A stretch of DNA of 14,777 nt from an uncultured Rickettsiales bacterium (GTDB lineage: Bacteria; Pseudomonadota; Alphaproteobacteria; Rickettsiales; UBA1997). The notes beneath the pieces are model-generated. The model made no database searches. It worked only from the letters and a program-made list of their open reading frames with translations, and was not told where the DNA came from. The stretch's first letter is position 1. The number at the start of each line of letters is the position of its first letter. This document shows, piece by piece, positions 7,276 to 13,240 of the stretch. The stretch lies in assembly GCA_948744995.1 (NCBI GenBank), contig CAPZCD010000027.1:1-14777 (forward strand), in the 5' to 3' direction. The position numbers and the translations under genes are program-made.

Positions 7276-8754
7276 TTATTTTAATTGTTGTATTTGTAAA
7301 TAGTCTGGAACTTCAACATTCCAACCTAATTCTTTTTCTACTCTTTCAGATAAAGCCAAACTGGATTTTTCCTCTCCATGTATAATAAATAGTTTTTTAG
7401 GCTTACTCTCAAATCCACTTAGCCAAGCCATAAGCTCATTTGAATCCGCATGCGCCGACATATTTTCTAGCTTTGTTACTTCAGCATTAATTTTAACAAC
7501 TTGGCCGTGTATTTTCAACTCCTTTTTTCCATCTTGTAATGCTCTACCTCTTGTCCCATTAGCCTGAAAACCAACCAACAGTATGGTATTTTTGTTATCG
7601 GGACCATAATGAGCTATATGATGTAGAATTCTACCACCAGTCATCATACCACTTGCAGATATTATTATGGATGGTATCGTATATTCAAATATTCTTTTTG
7701 ACTGTTCGACCGTTGTAGTAAATTTCGCATCATCAAACATATCCAAACATTCATCTTCCGTTAATTTATGTTCGTCAGCAAAATCATCTAGCAGATTAGT
7801 TACTTTTATTGACATCGGACTATCAATAAAAATTGGAACAGATGGTATTTTCCTCTCTTTTTTTAACTGATGGATATAGTAAAGTAGCAATTGTGTCCTA
7901 CCAACTGCGAAGGCTGGTACTATTAGATTCCCACCACGATTTACAGTTCGATTTATTATCTCCGCCAAACCATCCTTTTGGTTGATATTTTTATGATTTC
8001 TATCACCATAGGTAGATTCGCACAATATATAATCAGCTTCCTTAACTTTAGTTGGATCATAGAGAATATCATCATTTGTTCTTCCTATATCACCAGAAAA
8101 TACAATTTTATTATTACCAAGATATAAACTAACTATCCCTGCTCCCAATATATGTCCGGCATGATTTATCTCAAAACTTACGTCATTACTTATTTTTACC
8201 CTGCTATTAAATGGCGCAATTTTGAAATTTTTAAGGCTATTAATAGCATCCTCTTCCGTGTAGAGCGGCTCTGGATTTTCATATTTTGAAACTTTCTTTT
8301 TCTTCATATATCTAGCATCTTCTTCCTGTAAATATCCGGAATCTGGTAATATTATTTTACATAACTCAAAGGTAGACTTTGTAGCATATATGTAACCTTT
8401 AAAACCTTCTTTAACCATTAGTGGAATGTAACCGCTATGGTCTAAATGCGCATGAGTTAGTATTATAGCATCTATTTTCTTTGGGCTTATGGGTAATTCA
8501 CTCCTATTTTTTAGTCTGTCGTCCTTAATACCTTGAAATAAACCACAATCTACTAAAATTTTTTTGTCTTTGTATTCGATTAAGTGCTTAGAGCCGGTAA
8601 CCGTTCTAGCTGCTCCTAAAAATGTTATCTGTGGTATGTTGAGTTGTCTGTCTTTTTTCCAGAGATGGGGTATACGCATATACCGGTCAATTAAACCTTT
8701 TTTGGCTTTGATTTCGTCTGAGTCTGGATATGTTTTTAGTAAATTAGTTTCCAT
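7276..8754 (-). CDS. Metallo-beta-lactamase / beta-CASP RNA-processing nuclease
   Basis: This is a zinc-dependent hydrolase of the CPSF73-like group, predicted to cut RNA in the cytoplasm. Motifs occur in order: LTHAHLDHSG (H101, H103, D105, H106), the AGHILGAG histidine H201, SGDIGR (D222), CESTYGDR (E246, beta-CASP motif A), PAFAVGRTQ (280-288), the ISASGMMTGGR block (365-375), SAHAD (H435) and IIHGE (H459). All metal ligands are present, so it should be active. The protein is 492 aa, with about 40 residues ahead of the first fold strand (ITFLGAARTVTGS); no better start codon lies near residue 40. The chosen ATG has no clear Shine-Dalgarno sequence. The gene leads the AMP phosphorylase gene by 11 nt and is preceded by a candidate promoter, so the two are probably one transcript. 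Confidence 0.9.
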   Translation of the reverse strand: METNLLKTYPDSDEIKAKKGLIDRYMRIPHLWKKDRQLNIPQITFLGAARTVTGSKHLIEYKDKKILVDCGLFQGIKDDRLKNRSELPISPKKIDAIILTHAHLDHSGYIPLMVKEGFKGYIYATKSTFELCKIILPDSGYLQEEDARYMKKKKVSKYENPEPLYTEEDAINSLKNFKIAPFNSRVKISNDVSFEINHAGHILGAGIVSLYLGNNKIVFSGDIGRTNDDILYDPTKVKEADYILCESTYGDRNHKNINQKDGLAEIINRTVNRGGNLIVPAFAVGRTQLLLYYIHQLKKERKIPSVPIFIDSPMSIKVTNLLDDFADEHKLTEDECLDMFDDAKFTTTVEQSKRIFEYTIPSIIISASGMMTGGRILHHIAHYGPDNKNTILLVGFQANGTRGRALQDGKKELKIHGQVVKINAEVTKLENMSAHADSNELMAWLSGFESKPKKLFIIHGEEKSSLALSERVEKELGWNVEVPDYLQIQQLK

Positions 8755-8767
8755 CTATTTTTTAAAT

Positions 8768-8784
8768 GAATATTTTAAATATTC
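8768..8784. repeat. Perfect palindrome in the leader of the nuclease operon
   Basis: GAATATTT and AAATATTC form an 8-bp perfect inverted repeat around a single T, located 14 bp upstream of the nuclease start codon and just inside the predicted transcript start. It could be an operator or a leader hairpin. The sequence is entirely AT apart from the ends, so chance is not excluded. Confidence 0.4.
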
Positions 8785-8793
8785 CTATTAATA

Positions 8794-8821
8794 ATGATAA
8801 TTATTCATTAATAATAGTCAA
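8794..8821 (-). promoter_or_regulatory. Candidate promoter of the nuclease/phosphorylase operon, with Fur-box-like overlap
   Basis: On the minus strand TTGACT (8821-8816) and TATCAT (8799-8794) are 16 bp apart, about 40 bp upstream of the start codon. The + strand segment 8790-8808 (AATAATGATAATTATTCAT) matches the classical Fur box at 14 of 19 positions and covers the -10 region. In DNA this AT-rich the match is suggestive only. Confidence 0.45.
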
Positions 8822-9043
8822 TTAATTTTTAATAATTTGGTTTTCGGGATGAAAAATGGTGTAAATGGAAAATTAAAATTTTTAGTACTGTTGTGAAAAA
8901 TACAAGTTATATCATGTGGTAATTATATAATTTTAATGGTCTTGAATTGATTTGGGGTATTGGAATAAATATTCAGATTTTAAGAGATATGAAATAAGTA
9001 ATTGGTTATTATAACAATGTCCTGTACTCTCTAGGTTGGGGTA

Positions 9044-9067
9044 AAAAATAAACTTGTAGTCATTACT
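9044..9067 (+). repeat. Interspersed repeat, copy A
   Basis: A 24-nt core, AAAAATAAA then CTTGTAGTCATTACT, matches 11558-11581 at 22 of 24 positions in the same orientation. Similarity continues weakly to the right (TTATATAATA in both). Both copies lie in gene-free gaps, which suggests a shared mobile or decayed element. Confidence 0.55.
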
Positions 9068-9107
9068 AATAAACTTATATAATAAAGTATATCCAGATAC
9101 AAAATTT

Positions 9108-9129
9108 GTATTTAGATTAAACTAAATAC
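9108..9129. repeat. Perfect hairpin in intergenic DNA
   Basis: GTATTTAG (9108-9115) and CTAAATAC (9122-9129) pair perfectly over 8 bp with a 6-nt loop ATTAAA. There is no T-run on either strand, so a terminator role is not supported. Confidence 0.5.
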
Positions 9130-9137
9130 TCCATATG

Positions 9138-9157
9138 ATATTATATTATATTATATT
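9138..9157 (+). repeat. ATATT pentamer repeated four times
   Basis: Four exact tandem copies of ATATT are followed by TT. This is a simple-sequence repeat prone to slippage. It is not in a gene and not at a recognised promoter spacer. Confidence 0.75.
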
Positions 9158-9389
9158 TTCCCATCTTAAAAGAATATTTAACCCCGTCTCACTTTTTAGG
9201 CATTGCAACTTTTTTAAACTTTGTATATTTAAAAAATGTATAATTATCTATCTGTAAATTATAATATAAAATGTTAATGATGTTATCGTTATTATATAAT
9301 ATGTAAAATACATTGATAATTCTATCTGTAAAAGATTAAAATAAACAGTTTGATTTATAATACCGTGCCAACTATACCCTAAAACTATA

Positions 9390-9417
9390 TTGCTTTTACA
9401 AAAGAATATTCTACAAT
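9390..9417 (+). promoter_or_regulatory. Promoter of tRNA-Tyr
   Basis: TTGCTT (9390-9395) and TACAAT (9412-9417) are 16 bp apart, placing a start near 9424, a few bases before the mature tRNA. The position and near-consensus -10 support it. Confidence 0.6.
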
Positions 9418-9429
9418 CATCTGGCTAGT

Positions 9430-9515
9430 GGGAAGATGGCCGAGCGGTCAATGGCAACAGACTGTAAATCTGTCCTCTTACGAGTTCGAAGGTTCGAATC
9501 CTTCTCTTCCCACCA
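9430..9515 (+). tRNA. tRNA-Tyr (anticodon GTA), CCA encoded
   Basis: Acceptor GGGAAGA (9430-9436) pairs with TCTTCCC (9505-9511), followed by discriminator A9512 and an encoded CCA at 9513-9515. The anticodon stem ACAGA/TCTGT closes the loop CTGTAAA, with GTA at 9464-9466. A long variable arm (class II) and the T-loop GGTTCGAATCC are present. It is convergent with recJ. Confidence 0.95.
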
Positions 9516-9606
9516 GGACAAATAACTAGAAATAAAAATCTTTAGTAAAAAATATAGTTTTTGTTAGGATCCCACAATCTAATAGTATATAGTTTTTAGG
9601 TTTAAT

Positions 9607-11394
9607 TCACTCCAATATCAAGTCCTCAGCTGTGAATTGAATACTATTCAAATTCATCCACTTATTTATATAAATAGTTCCAACTATATCACAAGGAACT
9701 TGTCGCCCGCTAAACAATATACTCGAAAGATTTTTATCATTAAACCTAAAGAAGTTAACTATCATTGGCCTTACCGTTGACATAGCATTAGCTGAAGCTA
9801 CAACACATCTAACATGCTCGTTACTTTTTCCAAATTTTTTTGCACTTTGAATAACTACATTTTCTAAAATTACTATTGGTTTTGGATTATCAGTCCCAAA
9901 AGGGCCTATACTTTCCATATCATTAACAACTCTTTCATTTATAGAACCAATATCCAACACTATATCCGCATATTTTTCATATTTTTCTAAATATGTATCT
10001 ATTTTATTCTTCATCTGTTCATTCACAAAATCTTTAATTTCTCCAAGTTTATTAATATCAAATGTAAAACCACCCGCCATAGCATGACCACCACCAGTCA
10101 TTAGTAGGTTATTTTCTTTAGCTTTTATTATGATAGAACCTATGTCTATACTTTTATCAACAGATCTACAGGATGCTTTACCAAAATTACTATTATCCCT
10201 AGAAATAGCAATTACAGGCCTATTATATTTATCCTTTATTCTTGAGGCTATTATACCTATAACACCTTCATGCCAATCTTTTCCCTCAATAAAAATTACG
10301 GGATCGTTATATAATTCATTTCTTTCAACTTGTTCCACAGCCAGCTCTAGCATCATTTTTTCTATATTTTGCCTCTCTAAATTAAAATTATTTAGTTGCT
10401 CTGCCAATTTCTTCGCCTCAAATTTATCTTCGCAACATAGTAATCTATTGCCTATATTAGCGTCGCCAACTCTACCACTAGCATTTATCCTGGGACCAAT
10501 AATATATCCCAAATGATAAGTATCATCTATTTCACCTATATCTATAATATCACAAAGAGCCGATAATCCTATATTACTTCTTTTTTTAAACGTTTTTAGT
10601 CCCTGTTTTACAAAAGCTCTATTTAAACCAATTAGTGGCATAACATCGCAAACAGTTCCCAATGCTACCAAATCAAGCATATCCATTAAATTTGGTTCGT
10701 CTATCTTCTGCTCCTTATAGTAGCCACTGTTTCTTAGGTGAGTATTTAGAGCTATACACAGTAAAAACGCTACCCCAACACCTGCCAGATACTTATATTG
10801 CGTATTCTCGTCAATTCTATTTGGATTCACTACAGCTATAGCTTTAGGAATTTCTGCAGAACCTATGTGGTGGTCGGTTATAACTATACCTATTCCTAAT
10901 TTATTAGCTAAATCTACTGCTTTAAAGCATGAAATGCCGCAATCAACTGTTACTATAAAATCAATACCTTTTTTATTTAACTTTTGAACTATAGTTTCAC
11001 TTAAACCATAACCATCATCTACTCTGTCGGGGATATAGTTTGATACCTGTACGCCTATAGATCTGAAAAACTTTATCATTAGTGCGGTTGAACTAATACC
11101 ATCAACATCATAATCACCAAAAATGCAAATATTCTTTTTAGCTATTATAGCCCCATATGTAGCTAAAACAGCTTTTTCCATATCCAGTAAATGGTATGGA
11201 TCAATTAGCAAATTCTTAATTTTTGGATTTAGATAGTTGTTTACTTCCTCTAGTTTTATATTTTTTGTTGCTAATAGCCTGCTAACGACTACAGATATAT
11301 TGATCTTTTGGTATATTGTTAGGGCTAAATTTTCGTCATATTCTTTTATATTCCAATAATATCCATTGGCTGATTTTTTATTTTTGAACCTCAT
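9607..11394 (-). CDS. recJ: Single-stranded-DNA-specific exonuclease RecJ
   Basis: RecJ is a 5'-3' ssDNA exonuclease used in recombination (RecF pathway) and in mismatch and base-excision repair, in the cytoplasm with Mg or Mn. The 595-aa protein is full length. DHH-family motifs are complete: IFGDYDVDGISS (D94, D96, D98), VTVDCGIS (D151), VITDHHIG (D174, H175, H176) and ALGTVCDVMPL (D250). These are followed by PRINASGRVGDA (301-312) and the DHHA1 glycine motif TGGGHAMAGGF (433-443). A C-terminal OB-like segment ends in ITAEDLI-type sequence. The start matches the usual RecJ N-terminus and lies only about 9 nt from the predicted transcript start, with no Shine-Dalgarno sequence. Neighbours do not include xseA or dnaE; it stands alone between tRNA-Tyr and a long gap. 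Confidence 0.96.
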   Translation of the reverse strand: MRFKNKKSANGYYWNIKEYDENLALTIYQKINISVVVSRLLATKNIKLEEVNNYLNPKIKNLLIDPYHLLDMEKAVLATYGAIIAKKNICIFGDYDVDGISSTALMIKFFRSIGVQVSNYIPDRVDDGYGLSETIVQKLNKKGIDFIVTVDCGISCFKAVDLANKLGIGIVITDHHIGSAEIPKAIAVVNPNRIDENTQYKYLAGVGVAFLLCIALNTHLRNSGYYKEQKIDEPNLMDMLDLVALGTVCDVMPLIGLNRAFVKQGLKTFKKRSNIGLSALCDIIDIGEIDDTYHLGYIIGPRINASGRVGDANIGNRLLCCEDKFEAKKLAEQLNNFNLERQNIEKMMLELAVEQVERNELYNDPVIFIEGKDWHEGVIGIIASRIKDKYNRPVIAISRDNSNFGKASCRSVDKSIDIGSIIIKAKENNLLMTGGGHAMAGGFTFDINKLGEIKDFVNEQMKNKIDTYLEKYEKYADIVLDIGSINERVVNDMESIGPFGTDNPKPIVILENVVIQSAKKFGKSNEHVRCVVASANAMSTVRPMIVNFFRFNDKNLSSILFSGRQVPCDIVGTIYINKWMNLNSIQFTAEDLILE

Positions 11395-11409
11395 CTGTTT
11401 ATTTGACCT

Positions 11410-11439
11410 ATTATATTTAATGTAGACTTAATGTGTAAA
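11410..11439 (-). promoter_or_regulatory. Promoter of recJ
   Basis: On the minus strand TTTACA (11439-11434) and a perfect TATAAT (11415-11410) are 18 bp apart. Initiation would fall near 11403, leaving a leader of roughly 9 nt before the recJ ATG at 11394. The mRNA would be nearly leaderless. Confidence 0.6.
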
Positions 11440-11557
11440 AAAGCAAGTAAGGGGAAAATCGATATAAAATCTATAACCAAAATTTTTAGATCATGCTTAT
11501 CTATAACTATTTTTAATTTTTACTCCAGGAATACCTCACATCCTATGGAACTGGATG

Positions 11558-11581
11558 AAAAATAAATTTGCAGTCATTACT
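11558..11581 (+). repeat. Interspersed repeat, copy B
   Basis: The second copy of the 24-nt core at 9044-9067, in the same orientation, with two transitions (T for C, C for T). The right flank again contains TTATATAATA. The left flank has TCCTATGGAACTGGATG, against a looser TCCTGTACTCTCTAGGTTG upstream of copy A. Confidence 0.55.
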
Positions 11582-11813
11582 GTAATTTATATAATATATA
11601 TTATGCGATATAGTAAGATATATCTAAAAACCCCATATACTTACATCAGAGTTTCTTTATTCTAATAATACTATAATCACTAAGCCAAAGTTAAAATTAT
11701 CAATAAATTTGCTATATTATAGTCAAAAAATAGTGCAAACTTGAGTTTATATTTAATCAAATACTCTATTAAATGTTTTTAAACTTCTCAATTAAAATTT
11801 TTTGCTATTCCCA

Positions 11814-11927
11814 CAAATTTTACGCTTCCGCTCTAGCTCTAATACCTACGCCTCCTCCGTTTATTCAAAATTTTACGACACTATTCTCTGTCTACTTTTA
11901 TGCCGCACTGTCAACCGTAAAATTTTA
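11814..11927. repeat. C/T-rich tandem repeat, unit about 52 bp, two divergent copies
   Basis: AAATTTTA-type boundaries recur at 11815, 11867 and 11919, spaced 52-53 nt. The two interiors are pyrimidine-rich on + and align partially, sharing blocks such as CTCT..TCTA, TA.GCC and TTTTACG. On the minus strand they read purine-rich (GGAGGAGGCG, AGACAGAGAATAG). AAAATTTTACG (11867-11877) and CGTAAAATTTT (11916-11926) also form an 11-bp inverted repeat enclosing the second unit. Confidence 0.5.
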
Positions 11928-12258
11928 ACTTATCTGTAGGTAAAAACCATGGTTAAAAATAAGCTTAATTTTATAAAAGTTCTGTATCTGATAGTTTTTT
12001 TATTAGAAACAACTTAGTAAAATACATCGTATTTATATATACTAATTGGTATACACAAACACAAATTCCCCTACATATCTATAGAATAACAAAACTTCCA
12101 CGTAATAATTATAAATCTAAATATATATTTTTACAAATGAAATTTTGTCATAGCAAAACGAATTTCTTTGCGTAGAGTGCATAGGCTAAATTTACATATT
12201 TATCGCCATTAATAGTCCCATGTAATATAATTTAATGATTAATAGCCTCTATACCAAG

Positions 12259-12282
12259 GGTTAAAATAGTATAACATTAACC
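12259..12282 (-). terminator. Weak terminator candidate after trmD
   Basis: GGTTAA and TTAACC form a 6-bp stem with a 12-nt loop, 9 nt beyond the trmD stop on the minus strand. There is no clear T-tract after it, so it may be only an mRNA-end hairpin. Confidence 0.25.
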
Positions 12283-12290
12283 AAATTTTC

Positions 12291-13013
12291 TCAAATATTG
12301 TGTATATCCGGATTATTTTCCAAAAACTTTTCGTACAGATCGGGACGACGAGTTTTAGTTATTTCAACTGATTTTTCAAGTTTCCACTGCCTTATCTTCT
12401 TATGATTACCTGAAAACAAAATTTCAGGAACTTCCCTATTTTTCCAAATTCTAGGTAATGTATAGAGTGGATATTCCAACAAATTTGAATAAAGATTATT
12501 CTCATTTCCTCCAAAACTATCTTCTAACACTGAATTTTTATTTATAACTCCGTCTAAACATCTAACTATACCTTCCACAAGTATCAATGCTGCAAGTTCA
12601 CCGCCCATAATAACAAAATCACCAATAGATATTTCCTCTACATCATATTCCTCTATAACTCTCTCGTCAATACCTTCATATCTCCCACAAATTATCCCAA
12701 TTTTTTCATTTTTCAAAATTTCTGCTATTTTTACTTGGTTGAGCTTTTTGCCCCTAGGGCTCATGTAATAAATTTTTGTACTTTTGTCAGTTCGATTTTC
12801 TATAGCATTTCCAAGCACGTCAGGTTTCATAACCATACCTTGTCCTCCTCCATATGGTGTATCATCAACTCTTGAGTGTCTATCGGTCGCATAATCTCTG
12901 ATATTTACAACAACCAGTTGCCATATATTTTTTTTTAATGTGCTACCCAGTAATGACTCGCTACAAAAATTATTTATAATATTAGGAAAAATTGTGAATA
13001 TGGTTATTTTCAC
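12291..13013 (-). CDS. trmD: tRNA (guanine-37-N1)-methyltransferase TrmD
   Basis: This SPOUT-family enzyme makes m1G37 in tRNAs with G36, using S-adenosylmethionine, and so prevents +1 frameshifting. It acts as a dimer in the cytoplasm. The 240-aa protein is a normal length. The trefoil-knot motifs are present: DDTPYGGGQGMVMK (50-63), ICGRYEGIDERV (108-119) and SIGDFVIMGGELAAL (129-143). R151 and D165 (in LEDSFGG) align with the catalytic Arg and Asp of the E. coli enzyme. In the usually conserved YTRP motif, position 186 is Leu (YTLP). The start is GTG at 13013-13011, overlapping the TAG stop of the upstream lipoprotein gene by one base (TAGTG), so translation is probably coupled. The usual partners rpsP, rimM and rplS are absent here. 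Confidence 0.96.
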   Translation of the reverse strand: MKITIFTIFPNIINNFCSESLLGSTLKKNIWQLVVVNIRDYATDRHSRVDDTPYGGGQGMVMKPDVLGNAIENRTDKSTKIYYMSPRGKKLNQVKIAEILKNEKIGIICGRYEGIDERVIEEYDVEEISIGDFVIMGGELAALILVEGIVRCLDGVINKNSVLEDSFGGNENNLYSNLLEYPLYTLPRIWKNREVPEILFSGNHKKIRQWKLEKSVEITKTRRPDLYEKFLENNPDIHNI

Positions 13014-13147
13014 TATTTTTTATCCATTTGCTTATATTCTTCTCTAAAAAATGGAGGTAATGCCAGCTCATTTTTTTCTTTAAAACCAGTACAAGAAGCT
13101 AAACCCATAAGGACTAACAAAATTAAGAGGTTCTTTTTAAAAATCAT
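13013..13147 (-). CDS. Small lipoprotein (44 aa), unknown function
   Basis: This short gene reads as a secreted lipoprotein. It has a basic start (MIFKK), a hydrophobic core and the lipobox LASC with Cys19 as the acylated residue. The mature part is only 26 residues, with GFKEKNELALPPFF followed by a charged tail ending in KK. AGG sits 6 nt upstream of the ATG, and a promoter with a perfect TATAAT lies further upstream. Its TAG stop overlaps the GTG start of trmD, which supports it being real and co-expressed. The x-LPPF pattern is faintly like small LptM-type lipoproteins, or the start of alphaproteobacterial DUF3035 (BamF-type) proteins. Neither assignment is secure. Lipidation would tie it to the Lol pathway, whose permease gene is divergent next door. 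Confidence 0.8.
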   Translation of the reverse strand: MIFKKNLLILLVLMGLASCTGFKEKNELALPPFFREEYKQMDKK

Positions 13148-13183
13148 AAATTACCTATCAATTATTCATACATTAATAATGCG

Positions 13184-13211
13184 ATTATATTGCGTTTTCA
13201 TAATAAAACAA
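13184..13211 (-). promoter_or_regulatory. Promoter of the lipoprotein/trmD operon
   Basis: On the minus strand TTGTTT (13211-13206) and a perfect TATAAT (13189-13184) are 16 bp apart. Initiation near 13177 gives a leader of about 30 nt that includes the AGG ribosome-binding site. Confidence 0.6.
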
Positions 13212-13217
13212 TATGAT
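13190..13217 (+). promoter_or_regulatory. Promoter of the LolC/E-type gene, interlocked with the divergent promoter
   Basis: TTGCGT (13190-13195) and TATGAT (13212-13217) are 16 bp apart. Initiation near 13224 gives a leader of about 17 nt before the ATG at 13241. The element lies within the footprint of the minus-strand promoter, so simultaneous polymerase binding is unlikely. Confidence 0.5.
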
Positions 13218-13240
13218 AAAATCAGTAGTTTTTTAGAAAA

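Larger units (their letters stand above)
8822..9389. other. Gene-free AT-rich gap
   Basis: No frame here has a start, ribosome-binding site and convincing protein composition. The longest readable item from an ATG near 8850 stops after 15 codons. The stretch holds one copy of an interspersed repeat (9044-9067), a perfect hairpin (9108-9129), four ATATT pentamers (9138-9157) and an 11-bp direct repeat CTATCTGTAAA at 9248-9258 and 9322-9332. It looks like decayed DNA or an untranslated spacer ahead of tRNA-Tyr. Confidence 0.6.
11440..12290. other. Gene-free AT-rich gap between recJ and trmD
   Basis: No convincing gene is seen on either strand. The gap holds interspersed repeat copy B (11558-11581), a C/T-rich tandem repeat (11814-11927), a 22-codon hydrophobic frame at 11949-12017 with a weak AGG upstream, and a weak hairpin at 12259-12282. 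The C/T-rich segment is clearly less AT-rich than the sequence around it, hinting at a different origin. Confidence 0.6.

Noticed and set aside
9516..9606. Terminator between tRNA-Tyr and recJ
   Set aside because: Only a bulged AT hairpin (ACTAGA/TCTTTAGT) and an 11-bp direct repeat ATATAGTTTTT are present; no clean stem with a T-tract.
11949..12017. 22-codon hydrophobic frame with AGG upstream
   Set aside because: Very short, weak ribosome-binding site and no neighbour support; could be a small membrane peptide but not supportable from one sequence.
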